DNA of 64,000 nt from JACPPO01 sp965262505 (GCA_965262505.1 CBDHFM010000030.1:2046001-2110000), one strand, 5' to 3'; positions 52,566 through 62,242 are shown, numbered from the stretch's first letter. Numbers and translations are program-made. Notes: generated by a model from the sequence alone, not told the origin.

Positions 52566-53923
52566 TCCCCGATGCGATCGTGATCGGCGCCGGCTTCGCC
52601 GGCCTCAGCGCCGCCACGGCGCTGGCCGAGCGTGGTGCGCGTGTGCTGGTGGTCGAGGCGCGGCCGACGCTCGGCGGTCGCGCGACGGCCTTCACCGATC
52701 CAGTTACAGGCGAGCGGGTGGACAACGGGCAGCACGTGTTGTTTGGCTGCTACCTCGAGACATTCCGCTTCCTCCGCCGCATCGGTGCCGAGTCCAATGT
52801 GCGCTTACAGAAGCGTCTCGCGGTCGACATCATCGATCGTCAGGGACGGCGGTCGCGCCTCGCGTGTCCGGCCTTGCCGTCACCGTTCCACCTGCTGGCC
52901 GGCGTGGTGAGCTGGAACGCGCTCGGCTGGCGGGATCGCTTCGCCGTCCTGCGCATGCGCGGCGCCATCAGAGGCGCGATCCGGGACGAAGCGCGTGGCA
53001 CCCTGTCGCCCGGCGAAGCCGACACGGTCCGCCAATGGCTTCTGCGGTACGGGCAGACTCCGCGGCTGATCGAGCTGCTCTGGGAGCCGCTCGCGGTGGC
53101 CGCGCTGAATCAGCCGATTGACACAGCCGCCGCGGCTTCATTCATCAGCGTGCTGGAGCGGATGTTCAGCGGCGATCCTCGCGGCGCGGCGCTGGCGTTG
53201 CCGCTGAAGCCTCTCGACGAGCTGTACGCGCATCCCGCACGTGAGTACATCGAGCAGCGCGGGGGCTCCGTTCAGACCAACGCCGCCGCCCGAATCGAGT
53301 GCCCGCGTGAAGCCAGTGCCTCCGGTTCGCCCCGTCCTGGGCCCCTCGTGATGGTCCGAGGGGAACAGATGACCGCCCCCTCGATCATCTGCGCCGTGCC
53401 GTGGCACGCGCTGTCCGACGTATTCGCGGACCGGCCGGCGGCGCTGAGGCCGGTACTGGACGCCGCCGCCGAGACCGAAGCGTCACCGATCGTGACCGTG
53501 AACCTCTGGTTCGATCGCGTCGTCACCGAGCGGACGCTCGTCGGGCTGCCCGGCCGGACGCTCCAGTGGGTGTTCGACAAGCGAGGGGTGTTTGGCGAAC
53601 AGGCGTCGCATCTGTCGCTCGTATCGAGCGGAGCGGAAGAAGTCGTCTCGAGAAGCAACGACGAGCTGGTCGAGCTGGCGGTGGGCGAAGTCCGCCACGC
53701 GTTGCCGGCCGCCCGATCCGCCGCCCTGGTGCGCGGTGTCGTGGTGCGCGAGAAACGGGCGTCGTTCTCGGTGGCGCCGGGACAGCCGCCGCGTCCCCCC
53801 ACCCGGACCGGCGTGCCGGGGCTGTTTCTCGCCGGCGACTGGATCGACACCGGCCTGCCAGCTACGATCGAAGGGGCCGTCGTGAGCGGCCACATGGCTG
53901 CTTCCCTCGCGTCGGCCCAGTAA
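52562..53923 (+). CDS. hpnE: Hydroxysqualene dehydroxylase HpnE
   Basis: The 453-residue FAD-dependent enzyme of the amine oxidase superfamily completes squalene synthesis from hydroxysqualene. It has the dinucleotide motif IVIGAGFAGLSAATALAERG, VVEARPTLGGRATAF, DNGQHVLFGCY and a C-terminal FAD contact GLFLAGDWIDTGLPATIEGAV. The start TTG 52562 overlaps the hpnD stop as TTGA; it has no ribosome site of its own, so translation is probably coupled. Confidence 0.93.
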   Translation: MIPDAIVIGAGFAGLSAATALAERGARVLVVEARPTLGGRATAFTDPVTGERVDNGQHVLFGCYLETFRFLRRIGAESNVRLQKRLAVDIIDRQGRRSRLACPALPSPFHLLAGVVSWNALGWRDRFAVLRMRGAIRGAIRDEARGTLSPGEADTVRQWLLRYGQTPRLIELLWEPLAVAALNQPIDTAAAASFISVLERMFSGDPRGAALALPLKPLDELYAHPAREYIEQRGGSVQTNAAARIECPREASASGSPRPGPLVMVRGEQMTAPSIICAVPWHALSDVFADRPAALRPVLDAAAETEASPIVTVNLWFDRVVTERTLVGLPGRTLQWVFDKRGVFGEQASHLSLVSSGAEEVVSRSNDELVELAVGEVRHALPAARSAALVRGVVVREKRASFSVAPGQPPRPPTRTGVPGLFLAGDWIDTGLPATIEGAVVSGHMAASLASAQ

Positions 53924-53932
53924 CAAACCATC

Positions 53933-55141
53933 ATGAATTCGATCGTCGTCCACTATCAGGAAATCGCGCTGAAGGGGAAGAACCGGCCCTGGTTCGTAGG
54001 CCGGCTCGTCCGAAACCTCCGCGGCGCGGTGTCGGACCTGGACGTGAAGGCCGTGCGCTCGCTGATGGGGCGCATCGAGATCGTGCTCGGTCAGAACGCA
54101 ACGCGCGAAGAGGTGGGCGAACGCATCCGGCGAACCTTCGGCATCGCGAATTTCTCGTATGCGGGCCGGACGGTACTGGATCTTGACGCGTTGGCCGCCG
54201 CCATCCTGCGGGACCTTGGAGATCGGACCTGTGCCAGTTTCCGGGTGTCGGCACGGCGGGCCGACAAGCGCTTTCACCTGACGTCGCCGCAGGTCGAGAG
54301 GGACATCGGCGGGCGCATCCAGGCGGCGCGCGGCTGGAAGGTCGATCTCGGAAACGCCGATCTCGTCGTGCACGTCGAGTTGCTCTCGGACGAGGCGTTC
54401 TACTGTTTCGGCAAAGAGCGCGGAGCGGGCGGGCTGCCCACCGGAACCGCCGGGCGCGTAGCATGCCTGCTGTCGGGTGGAATCGATTCGCCGGTGGCCG
54501 CTCACCGCATGATGAAGCGAGGCTGCGCGGTGACCTTCGTGCACTTTCACAGCTATCCGATTCTGTCGCGCGCGTCACAGGAAAAAGCGCGCGAGCTTGT
54601 CACGCTCCTAACCCGGTGGCAGCAGCGATCGCGGTTGTTTCTCGTCGCGTTCGGTGACATCCAGCAGCAGGTCGTGCTGGCCGTGCCAGGGCCGATGCGC
54701 GTCATCGTGTACCGGCGCCTGATGATGCGGATTGCCGAACGCATCGGCCGTGCGCGGGCCGCCCAGGCGCTCGTCACCGGCGAGGTGGTCGGCCAGGTGG
54801 CGTCGCAGACGCTCGAGAACCTCGCGGTTGTCGGCAGCGTCGCCACGTTGCCGGTGTTCCGGCCGCTCGTCGGCATGGACAAGGAGGAAATCACGGCCGA
54901 GGCCATTCGGCTCGGCACCTATCCGATTTCCATCATTCCGGACCAGGATTGCTGCACGCTGTTCACGCCGCGCAATCCGCAGACAAAGGCGCGGTTGGCT
55001 CACATCGAGGCGGCGGAAACATCGCTCCCGATCGACGCGCTCGTCGATCGCGCCGTGGCTGAAGCGATCGTGGAAGACTTCGAATACCCAGTGGTAGGAT
55101 CGAGAACCGAGGTACAAAGTGGCGTCACCAACAGGCATTAA
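53933..55141 (+). CDS. thiI: tRNA 4-thiouridine sulfurtransferase ThiI, no rhodanese domain
   Basis: The 402-residue protein has an N-terminal ferredoxin-like and THUMP region (YQEIALKGKNRPWFVGRLVR, about 1-165) and an adenylating PP-loop domain with LLSGGIDSPVAAHRMMKRG, HFHSYP and TGEVVGQVASQTLENL. The C-terminal rhodanese domain of E. coli ThiI is absent, as in many bacteria. It modifies tRNA at position 8 and may serve thiamine synthesis. The last 23 bp overlap the aldolase gene. Confidence 0.94.
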   Translation: MNSIVVHYQEIALKGKNRPWFVGRLVRNLRGAVSDLDVKAVRSLMGRIEIVLGQNATREEVGERIRRTFGIANFSYAGRTVLDLDALAAAILRDLGDRTCASFRVSARRADKRFHLTSPQVERDIGGRIQAARGWKVDLGNADLVVHVELLSDEAFYCFGKERGAGGLPTGTAGRVACLLSGGIDSPVAAHRMMKRGCAVTFVHFHSYPILSRASQEKARELVTLLTRWQQRSRLFLVAFGDIQQQVVLAVPGPMRVIVYRRLMMRIAERIGRARAAQALVTGEVVGQVASQTLENLAVVGSVATLPVFRPLVGMDKEEITAEAIRLGTYPISIIPDQDCCTLFTPRNPQTKARLAHIEAAETSLPIDALVDRAVAEAIVEDFEYPVVGSRTEVQSGVTNRH

Positions 55142-56222
55142 GTCAACAAGCACCGCCCAGCGGAGTTCAACACTCGCCAGGATCGAAGCTGTTCTCGGGG
55201 AGGCGGCCGGCCTGCTCGAGCACCAGTGCAGGACGATTCCACGGGAGAGCCTCCACCTGCCTGGTCCGGATTTCGTAGACCGGATCCACGGTCCGTCGGA
55301 TCGGCCCGCGCGCGTGCTGACAAGCCTGCAGAGGCTCTTTGACGGCGGGCGGCTCGCCGGAACGGGCTATGTCTCGATCCTGCCGGTCGATCAGGGAATC
55401 GAGCATTCGGCCGGCGCGTCGTTCGCGCCCAATCCGGCGTACTTCGACCCTGAAAACATCGTGAAGCTCGCCATCGAAGGCGGGTGCAACGCCGTGGCAT
55501 CGACGCTCGGTGTGCTTGGCTCGGTGGCGCGACGCTATGCCCACCGGATTCCGTTCATTCTGAAGCTCAACCACAACGAGTTCATTTCCTACCCGAACTC
55601 GTTCGATCAGATCCGCTTCGCGAGCGTCAAGCAGGCGTTCGACATGGGTGCCGTCGGCGTCGGCGCGACGATCTACTTCGGCTCGGAAGAATCCAAGCGG
55701 CAGCTGCAGGAAACGGCGCAGATGTTTCAGCAGGCCCACGAGTTGGGCATGTTCACGGTGCTCTGGTGCTACCTCCGGAATCCGGCCTTCAAGACGAAGG
55801 AAGCCGATTATCATGTCGCGGCCGACCTCACAGGTCAGGCGAATCACCTTGGCGTGACGATCGAGGCCGACATCATCAAGCAGAAGCTTCCTGAGACGAA
55901 CGGCGGGTTCGAGGCGCTCAAGTTCGGAAAGACCCACAAGGCCGTGTATTCCCAGCTTTCCTCGGCCCATCCGATCGACCTGACGAGGTACCAGCTCGCG
56001 AACTGTTACATGGGCCGCGCGGGTCTGATCAACTCGGGCGGCGCGTCCTCCGGGGAAAGCGACCTGAAGGAAGCGGTCACGACCGCCGTCATCAACAAGC
56101 GCGCAGGCGGCATGGGCCTGATCTCAGGACGGAAAGCGTTTCAGCGGCCGATGAAGGACGGTGTCGAGCTGCTCAACGCGATCCAGGACGTCTATCTCAC
56201 CAAGGAAGTGACGGTCGCTTGA
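55119..56222 (+). CDS. fbaB: Class I fructose-bisphosphate aldolase (FbaB/DhnA type)
   Basis: The 367-residue protein starts at GTG 55119 inside thiI. It has YVSILPVDQGIEHSAGASFA, IVKLAIEGGCNAVASTLGVL, FILKLNHNEF, GAVGVGATIYFGSEESKRQ, LWCYLRNPAFKTKEADYH and LINSGGASSG, the pattern of archaeal-type class I aldolases in bacteria. It splits fructose-1,6-bisphosphate in glycolysis. A palindrome of family B follows the stop. A similar 3' end (LTKEVTVA) reappears at 62198-62230. Confidence 0.93.
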   Translation: MASPTGIKSTSTAQRSSTLARIEAVLGEAAGLLEHQCRTIPRESLHLPGPDFVDRIHGPSDRPARVLTSLQRLFDGGRLAGTGYVSILPVDQGIEHSAGASFAPNPAYFDPENIVKLAIEGGCNAVASTLGVLGSVARRYAHRIPFILKLNHNEFISYPNSFDQIRFASVKQAFDMGAVGVGATIYFGSEESKRQLQETAQMFQQAHELGMFTVLWCYLRNPAFKTKEADYHVAADLTGQANHLGVTIEADIIKQKLPETNGGFEALKFGKTHKAVYSQLSSAHPIDLTRYQLANCYMGRAGLINSGGASSGESDLKEAVTTAVINKRAGGMGLISGRKAFQRPMKDGVELLNAIQDVYLTKEVTVA

Positions 56223-56224
56223 TC

Positions 56225-56370
56225 CTGGTATCATAACCTCCAGGCGGGTCCTGACCGCGGACAGCCCCATTCGTGCTCGGCGCCCAAACCACCTGTAACG
56301 TGGGAGACGCCTGCGGCGCGAACGGGGCGGCCCCGTCCGCGGCCACCCGCGACGAGGTTATGAAACAGTT
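56225..56370. repeat. Family B palindromic repeat, copy 3
   Basis: The inverted arms are ATAACCTCCAGGCGGGTCCTG and, read inward from the right, CATAACCTCGTCGCGGGTGG. The centre has CAGCCCCATTCGTGCTCGG and GCGCGAACGGGGCGGCCCC. The outermost AGGCGATTTC is degraded on both sides. It lies just after the aldolase stop and may end its transcription. Confidence 0.7.
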
Positions 56371-56473
56371 CCCCCGGCCGCACTTCTCTCTAAAGTGTTA
56401 TGCTGGCGACGTCCCCCCCGAATTGAGTAGCACCCGGGTTTAGAGTCCGAGCTCACGAGAAGGGAGATCGGAC

Positions 56474-56737
56474 GTGAAGCAACGATTCAGCGAGGCGCAG
56501 ATCATCGGGTTCCTGCGGGAGTCCGAAGCGGGCCTGCCGGTGAAGGACCTGTGCCGCCGGCACGGGTTCTCGGAGGCCAGTTACTACCTCTGGCGGAATA
56601 AGTTCGGCGGGATGACCGTCTCGGACGCGAAACGCCTGAAGGAGCTGATTGCCGAGAATACGCGGCTGAAGAAGCTGCTGGCCGAGTCCGTGCTGGACAA
56701 CGAGGTGACGCGCGATGCGTTGCGAAAAAAGTGGTGA
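56474..56737 (+). CDS. IS3-family OrfA
   Basis: The 87-residue protein has a helix-turn-helix (FSEAQIIGFLRESEAGLPVK, then DLCRRHGFSEASYYLWRNKF) and a leucine-zipper helix (KELIAENTRLKKLLAESVLD), a standard OrfA. The end reads CGA AAA AAG TGG TGA, and A AAA AAG is a classical -1 slippery heptamer leading into OrfB. The start is GTG 56474 after AGAAGGGAGA. Confidence 0.92.
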   Translation: MKQRFSEAQIIGFLRESEAGLPVKDLCRRHGFSEASYYLWRNKFGGMTVSDAKRLKELIAENTRLKKLLAESVLDNEVTRDALRKKW

Positions 56738-57579
56738 CCGCCCCAGCCCGACGGGTGCTGGTGCGGGATATGACCGCGCAGGGGGTGAGCGAGCGGCGCG
56801 CGCTCGCGCTGGTGCACATGAGTGCCTCGTCGCTGCGATACACCCCGGCGCCGGATACTAACGCGGCGTTGCGAGCCCGCATCGTGACCTTAGCGCACCG
56901 GCACCGTCGCTACGGTGCCGGGATGATCTACCTCAAGCTGCGGCAGGCGGGAACACGGGTCAACCACAAGCGGGTGGAGCGCCTGTATACCGAGGCTAGG
57001 CTGCAGGTACGTCGGCGGCGACGCAAGAAGATCCCGGTGGCGGACCGCCAGCCCCTGGTACGCCCCCAGGCGCCGAACGAGGTCTGGTCTGCCGACTTCG
57101 TCTTCGACCGCACGGCCGAGGGACGGGTGGTGAAGTGCCTGACCGTCGTCGATGACGCGACCACCGAAGCGGTGGCCATCGTGCCGGCCCGCGCGTTCGG
57201 TGGGCTGCCGGTCACCCGCGTGCTCGATCAACTCGCGCTCAAGCGCGGCCTGCCGCGTATCTTGCGCACCGACAACGGGAAGGAGTTCTGCGGGCGCGCC
57301 ATGCTGACATGGGCCCATACGCACGGCGTCACGTTGCGCCTGATCGAGCCGGGCAAGCCGAATCAGAACGCCTATATCGAATCGTTCAACGGCCGGTTCC
57401 GCGACGAGTGCCTCAACGAGCACTGGTTCACGAGTCTGGTCCATACCCAGGTCCTCGTCGAGGCCTGGCGACGCGAGTACAACGAGGAGCGGCCGAAGAA
57501 GGGACTGGGCGGGCTCACGCCCGCCCAGTACGCCAAGCGGCTGGTCGCGGAACGCAGTACAGTCACCGCCGGACTCTAA
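56731..57579 (+). CDS. IS3-family OrfB (integrase core)
   Basis: The 282-residue frame has RYGAGMIYLKLRQAGTRVNH, VNHKRVERLYTEARLQVRRR, and the DDE core with VWSADFVFDRTAEGRVVKCL, ILRTDNGKEFCGRAMLTWAH and KPNQNAYIESFNGRFRDECL. Ending YNEERPKKGLGGLTPAQYAK is typical of the IS407/IS2 type. It would normally be made as an OrfA-OrfB fusion by -1 frameshifting at 56724-56730. Nothing is broken in it. Confidence 0.92.
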   Translation: MVTAPARRVLVRDMTAQGVSERRALALVHMSASSLRYTPAPDTNAALRARIVTLAHRHRRYGAGMIYLKLRQAGTRVNHKRVERLYTEARLQVRRRRRKKIPVADRQPLVRPQAPNEVWSADFVFDRTAEGRVVKCLTVVDDATTEAVAIVPARAFGGLPVTRVLDQLALKRGLPRILRTDNGKEFCGRAMLTWAHTHGVTLRLIEPGKPNQNAYIESFNGRFRDECLNEHWFTSLVHTQVLVEAWRREYNEERPKKGLGGLTPAQYAKRLVAERSTVTAGL

Positions 57580-57728
57580 ACCGAAGTGCTACTGAAGACG
57601 GGGGGACGTCGCCGGTCGGTCTAGATCGGCCGTCGTCGCAGTTCACCTCTTCAACAAGTACCTGCGCACGTAACACTTACCCGAGATTCCCGGCAGGGCG
57701 GGCGGGGCGGTCCGAGACTCCCGGCCAT

Positions 57729-57753
57729 CCGCGGCCAGGACCCGCCTGGAGGC
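57729..57753. repeat. Fragment of a family B palindrome
   Basis: CCGCGGCCAGGACCCGCCTGGAGG is close to the right arm of family B (GCGGTCAGGACCCGCCTGGAGG). The rest of the repeat is missing. The gap 57614-57758 otherwise holds no gene. It lies directly after the stop of the convergent DUF305/LVIVD gene. Confidence 0.5.
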
Positions 57754-57758
57754 TGCGC

Positions 57759-60293
57759 CTATCGCAAGCGATCGGCGAGGCCTTCCACGGTCGTGGCCAG
57801 CGCGAAGAACCTGGTTCGCGTTGCGCCGCTCTGCTCAGCCCCCTCACCTGCGAGTGTCGCGGCCAGCGTGTCGAGCCGGGCGGCCACGGTGGCGTCGCTG
57901 GCTGTGCCGCTCGCCAGCAGGTCTGCGGCACGATCGAGCGCGGTCGTCACCGCCTCGGCTTGCGCAGCCGGCATGACGTCACTGCGGCGAAGCTGGTCGA
58001 GATACGCCCGTGCGACCACCGGCTCAGCGGGCCACGTGTGCCGCCGCTGTGTTTGTGCGTTGACGATGGCATCGGGGCTTCTGAACGACGCGGCGGCGAT
58101 TTCATTCTCCGTCAGGTGCTCGCTGGGCGTTAACGCGAACACATCGAGACCACGCGCCATCTCGGTGCCATAGACGAAACCTCCGAACCAGTAGGCTGAC
58201 CAGTACCCGCCCATGACGAGGTCGTCAGCATCGATCGGTCCACGGTCGAAAAAGGCGATCTCGGTCGGGTTCGAGGAGTCGGTGAAGTCGAAGACCGAGA
58301 TACCTCCCTGGTACCAGGCCTGCACGAAAATATCCCGGCCGGGAACAGGCACCAGCGAGCCGTTGTGCGCCACGCAGTTCTCCTCGTCGGTCTGTGGCGC
58401 TGGCATCTTGAAATGGCTGCGGAACTGCATCTTGCCGTCGACGATGTCGTAGATGGCATCCGCGCCCCAGTCCTGCGGATCGGACGCGCGGCAACGCGGG
58501 CGGGAACCACCGCCCCATTCATCGGTAAAAATCACCTTGGTTCCGTCGTTGTTGAACGTCGCCGAGTGCCAGTAGGCAAAGCCGCTGTCAACAACCTGAT
58601 CCAGGCGGACCGGATTCACCGGATCGCTGATATCGAGAAGGATGCCGTTGCCGGAACAGGCCCCGGCGGCCAGGCCGATCTCGGGGAACGTCGTGATGTC
58701 GTGGCACTGACGGGTTGCTCGCGTGTTCTGAGTGCCGTCCCCGTGATCACCACCATCCCACAGACCCGCGACGACCCCGGAGTTGGGGTCAGAGAATATA
58801 CGAGGGCGACTGACGATGCGGGAGTCTTGCGGGCGTGCCAGCGGAATCTGGATCACGTCGATGCTGAACAGCGCCGATTCGGGATCTTCGAAGGGTGAGT
58901 CGCCCGAACACCCCTCGAGTTCGTCGCCGGAACGGACCGAACCGGTTCCCGACCCGTAGACGTAAATGCTTCCCTCATCGTCAGGGTCGGTCACGACCGT
59001 ATGCGTGTGCGATCCTCGGCAGGTCTGCACCGCGCCAACCTGCCTGGGCGCCCGAAAATCGCTGATGTCGAATATCCGGATACCCCGGAAACGCTCGTCG
59101 CTTTCGGGCTCGGCGACTCCCTGGAGACCACAATCGAGCCGCCCTCGCGTCTGCTCGACCGAGTAGATCAGGAGGTTCCCGACGACCGACACGTCTCCCT
59201 GACCGCCCGGACAGACGACAGAGCTCAGGTGCTCAGGCGAACGGGGATCGCCGAGATCGTAGGCATTGAATCCGTGATAGTTCCCCGCGATCAGCACGTT
59301 GCCGGCGAAGGCCAGGTCGCTATTGGTGAAATTCATGAGACCGGGACGAGGCTCCCGTTGCTCGTCGTCGTCTTCTTGTTCCGCGACCGGTGTCTCGGCT
59401 TCGGTATTGACTGCTGCCTCCTCGGTTGAAGCCTCATCCTCGGCCGCTGCCTCGGCAGTGGCTGGCTCCGGGAGTTCTTCTGCCGAATCCGGCTCCGGCT
59501 CCCTGTTCATCGGCAAGCCCTGTGGATTGTCCGGATCGAAAAATCCATCAGGCTTGGGCAAGGCGGCGATGAGTTGCATGTTCAGGGACGCGTGACCGGC
59601 ATCGTCGAATCCAGCGCTGAGATTGACCCTCGGGTCGGGGGAGAAGCCCCTGAGCATGGCATCCATGCGATCGATTTCACTGCTCTGGTCTGAGGAGACG
59701 TCCGATGTGAACGCGAACAGTACCGAGTCCTGCGCCGACCCGGGCTGGTCCAGGAGATTCTCGACCATGGTCAGGGCGCCGGCATGGTGCTTGATCATGA
59801 GTTCGAGGAACAAGGAGTCGAATTCAAATCCCTCGGCTTGATCGAGCCGTTCCAGTTCCTCGTCCGTCAGCATGCCGGGCATCAAGTCGAAACCAGGTGC
59901 ATGATGCGTCTCGAGGTCGGGGACCGCGAGATCGTGGTCCCGCAACCAGCCCTGCATCATGGCTATCTCGTCCTCCTGCGAGAGCGTGATGCGCCGAGCC
60001 ATGAGTTCCATGGCCTCGCGGTTGCTCCGCGTCTCGACGAGCACCGTCATCTCCAGCGCCTGGGCGTGATGGGAGATCATCCCCTGCATGAACATCACGT
60101 CGGCGGCGGAAAACTGGAGGCTGGCCAGGTCGGAGGCCTCCTCCGCGGAGATCTGCCGGCTCGGTTCCCCGGGTGCGCCGGGCTGAATGATCGCCACCTG
60201 CGCGAGGCTTTCCGCGACAGCGAACAGAGTGACAGCCGTGATGACGGCCACGCGAGCGGCAAGACGAAATGCGAGAGACCAGAGAAGGGTCAT
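57759..60293 (-). CDS. Exported DUF305 and LVIVD-repeat protein
   Basis: ATG 60293 follows TGGAGAGAA and opens a signal peptide ending AESLAQ. The 844-residue protein has a DUF305 ferritin-like domain (about 50-215) with paired His motifs MISHHAQALEM and MIKHHAGALTM, suggesting metal binding. An acidic Glu/Ala-rich linker (about 270-325) follows, then a long beta-propeller of LVIVD-type repeats (NVLIAGNYHGFNAYDLGDPR, IRIFDISDFRAPRQVGAVQT, GISVFDFTDSSNPTEIAFFD). A helical tail of about 100 residues closes it. The fusion suggests an extracellular metal or surface role; function is unknown. Confidence 0.82.
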   Translation of the reverse strand: MTLLWSLAFRLAARVAVITAVTLFAVAESLAQVAIIQPGAPGEPSRQISAEEASDLASLQFSAADVMFMQGMISHHAQALEMTVLVETRSNREAMELMARRITLSQEDEIAMMQGWLRDHDLAVPDLETHHAPGFDLMPGMLTDEELERLDQAEGFEFDSLFLELMIKHHAGALTMVENLLDQPGSAQDSVLFAFTSDVSSDQSSEIDRMDAMLRGFSPDPRVNLSAGFDDAGHASLNMQLIAALPKPDGFFDPDNPQGLPMNREPEPDSAEELPEPATAEAAAEDEASTEEAAVNTEAETPVAEQEDDDEQREPRPGLMNFTNSDLAFAGNVLIAGNYHGFNAYDLGDPRSPEHLSSVVCPGGQGDVSVVGNLLIYSVEQTRGRLDCGLQGVAEPESDERFRGIRIFDISDFRAPRQVGAVQTCRGSHTHTVVTDPDDEGSIYVYGSGTGSVRSGDELEGCSGDSPFEDPESALFSIDVIQIPLARPQDSRIVSRPRIFSDPNSGVVAGLWDGGDHGDGTQNTRATRQCHDITTFPEIGLAAGACSGNGILLDISDPVNPVRLDQVVDSGFAYWHSATFNNDGTKVIFTDEWGGGSRPRCRASDPQDWGADAIYDIVDGKMQFRSHFKMPAPQTDEENCVAHNGSLVPVPGRDIFVQAWYQGGISVFDFTDSSNPTEIAFFDRGPIDADDLVMGGYWSAYWFGGFVYGTEMARGLDVFALTPSEHLTENEIAAASFRSPDAIVNAQTQRRHTWPAEPVVARAYLDQLRRSDVMPAAQAEAVTTALDRAADLLASGTASDATVAARLDTLAATLAGEGAEQSGATRTRFFALATTVEGLADRLR

Positions 60294-60444
60294 GAGGTTC
60301 TCTCCAGCAGGGGCGTTCATACCGTGATTCTCAAGGGACGCATTGTACCGCGTGCAAGGAGGTCTTGGGCTCCGCGGCCGTTCCGCAAACAGCTGTTGTG
60401 CCCAGGTGTGCGGCCGTGTGGCCGCTCGGTGTAGTGTCGTACCC

Positions 60445-62166
60445 ATGGCCAAACTGAGCCGCTACTTCGAGACCTTTCATGACGCGGACGGCACCGAGAA
60501 GATGCGCGTCTTCGCATCCGGGCACGCCCTGTTACGTCTCGCGCCGACCAACAAGGGCACGGCCTTCCCCGAGGAGGAACGCGTGGCGCTGGGGCTCGAC
60601 GGCCTGTTGCCACCGCATGTCTCTTCGCTCGAGGAGCAGGTCGCGCGCGTGCGCGCCGGCTACCTGAAAGAACCTACGTCCATCGCCAAGTATCAGTACC
60701 TGCGAGCCCTCCAGGAGCGTAACGAGCTGCTCTTCTTCGCGGTCCTCGAGCGCCACCTCGCCGAAATGCTGCCCATCATCTACACCCCCACCGTGGGAGA
60801 AGCCGTCCAGCAGTTCTCGTCCTTGTATCAGGCAGCCCGCGGACTCTCCTTGTCCACCAACAACATCGGCCGCGCGACCCAGGCAGTGCGGGACACGCTC
60901 TACGACGACGTGCGCATGATCGTCGCCACCGATTCGAGTGCGATCCTCGGCATCGGCGATCAGGGGTACGGAGGCTTGGCCATCGCCATCGGCAAATTGG
61001 CAATCTACACTGCGGGCGGAGGTGTCAGCCCCTACCGCAGCCTGCCGGTTGGACTGGATGTGGGTACGCATCGCGGCGACCTGCGCGACAACCCGGCCTA
61101 CCTCGGCGTTCGCCACGAGCGCCTGACCGGCGAGGACTACCTCACCTTCATGGACAAGTTCGTCGCGGCCGCGAAGACCCGCTACCCGCGCGCCATCCTG
61201 CAGTGGGAGGACCTCTCGAAGGACACCGCCTTTACGGTGCTCGAGCGATATCGAAAGCAGCTGCCGTCGTTCAATGACGACATCCAGGGCACCGGCGCGA
61301 TGGCGCTCGCAGGCGTGCTCTCCGCCTGCAAGCTCCGCAAGGAGCGCCTCGCAGATCAACGCATCATTGTCTACGGCGCTGGCGCGGGCGGCGCCGGTGT
61401 CGCATGGGCGATACGCGACGAGCTCATGCGTGAGGGTCTATCGATGCAAGACGCGCGCGCTCGCATCTTCGTCCTCGATTCAAAGGGCCTCCTTATGGAG
61501 GGTAGAAAGATGGAGGACTACAAGCAGACCCTCACGACGTCGCAGAGCGACGTCGCGGGCTGGGGCGGCAACACGGCGCCCGATCTGCTGACCACGATAG
61601 AGCAGGGCAAGGCCACCATCCTGCTCGGGCTTTCCGGTCAGCCGGGCGCCTTCACAGAGGCCCACGTGCGCGGGATGATCAAGAACACCGCGCGTCCCGT
61701 CATCTTTCCGCTTTCGAATCCGACCAGCGCCTGCGAGGCGGTGCCGGCCGATCTCTTGCGCTGGTCCGAAGGCCGCGCGATCGTCGCCACGGGCAGCCCG
61801 TTTGACCCCGTGCGTACGCCGAACGGCGCGATGCAGGAAATCGGTCAGGGCAACAACGCCTTCATCTTCCCCGGCCTCGGCTTCGGTTCGATCCTCGCGA
61901 ATGCCACCGAGGTCACCAACAACATGGTGATGGCCGCAGCGATGGCGCTGGCCGACTTCACCGGGCACAAACACCTCTCAGCTGGGCTCATCTACCCCCC
62001 CATCTCCGAGCTGCGCGAAGTCTCCATCGCCGTCACCACACGTGTCATCGCCCAGGCGTTTGAGGATGGGGTCGCGACCACCAAGAAACTCTCGCCCGCC
62101 ACCGCCGCGGCGTATGTCCGCAGCCACTTCTGGCGCCCGCGCTACTTGCCCTTCGTTCGCGGGTAG
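60445..62166 (+). CDS. maeA: NAD-type malic enzyme
   Basis: The 573-residue protein oxidatively decarboxylates malate to pyruvate. Family motifs are ELLFFAVLERHLAEMLPIIY and YTPTVGEAVQQFS, ILGIGDQGYGGLAIAIGKL, ILQWEDLSKDTAFTVLERYR, FNDDIQGTGAMALAG, the dinucleotide motif YGAGAGGAGVAWAI, and PVIFPLSNPTSACEAVP and GQGNNAFIFPGLGFGSI. Start ATG 60445 matches the family N-terminus, shortly after the divergent DUF305 gene. Length fits the large-form (SfcA/eukaryote-like) enzymes. Cofactor preference was not decided. Confidence 0.92.
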   Translation: MAKLSRYFETFHDADGTEKMRVFASGHALLRLAPTNKGTAFPEEERVALGLDGLLPPHVSSLEEQVARVRAGYLKEPTSIAKYQYLRALQERNELLFFAVLERHLAEMLPIIYTPTVGEAVQQFSSLYQAARGLSLSTNNIGRATQAVRDTLYDDVRMIVATDSSAILGIGDQGYGGLAIAIGKLAIYTAGGGVSPYRSLPVGLDVGTHRGDLRDNPAYLGVRHERLTGEDYLTFMDKFVAAAKTRYPRAILQWEDLSKDTAFTVLERYRKQLPSFNDDIQGTGAMALAGVLSACKLRKERLADQRIIVYGAGAGGAGVAWAIRDELMREGLSMQDARARIFVLDSKGLLMEGRKMEDYKQTLTTSQSDVAGWGGNTAPDLLTTIEQGKATILLGLSGQPGAFTEAHVRGMIKNTARPVIFPLSNPTSACEAVPADLLRWSEGRAIVATGSPFDPVRTPNGAMQEIGQGNNAFIFPGLGFGSILANATEVTNNMVMAAAMALADFTGHKHLSAGLIYPPISELREVSIAVTTRVIAQAFEDGVATTKKLSPATAAAYVRSHFWRPRYLPFVRG

Positions 62167-62197
62167 TTGCGGGTGTGACCACGGAACCGGTCTTCGG

Positions 62198-62230
62198 GAC
62201 GATCTCACCAAGGAAGTAACGGTTGCCTAG
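62198..62230 (+). pseudogene. Three-prime remnant resembling the class I aldolase gene
   Basis: GACGATCTCACCAAGGAAGT and the following ACGGTTGCCTAG closely match the end of fbaB (LTKEVTVA then stop at 56222). As there, a family B palindrome follows within a few bases. Only about 10 codons remain, so this is either a relic of a second aldolase gene or a copied fbaB end. Confidence 0.5.
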
Positions 62231-62242
62231 TCATTCGGCGAG

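Larger units (their letters stand above)
56405..57613 (+). mobile_element. IS3-family element (IS407-like group)
   Basis: The element is about 1.2 kb. The terminal repeats are GGCGACGTCCCCCC at both ends, and further inward GTAGCAC and TTTAGAGTCC are also shared. OrfA and OrfB overlap with a -1 frameshift signal. No clear short target duplication was found, so the boundaries could be off by a few bases. Confidence 0.82.
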
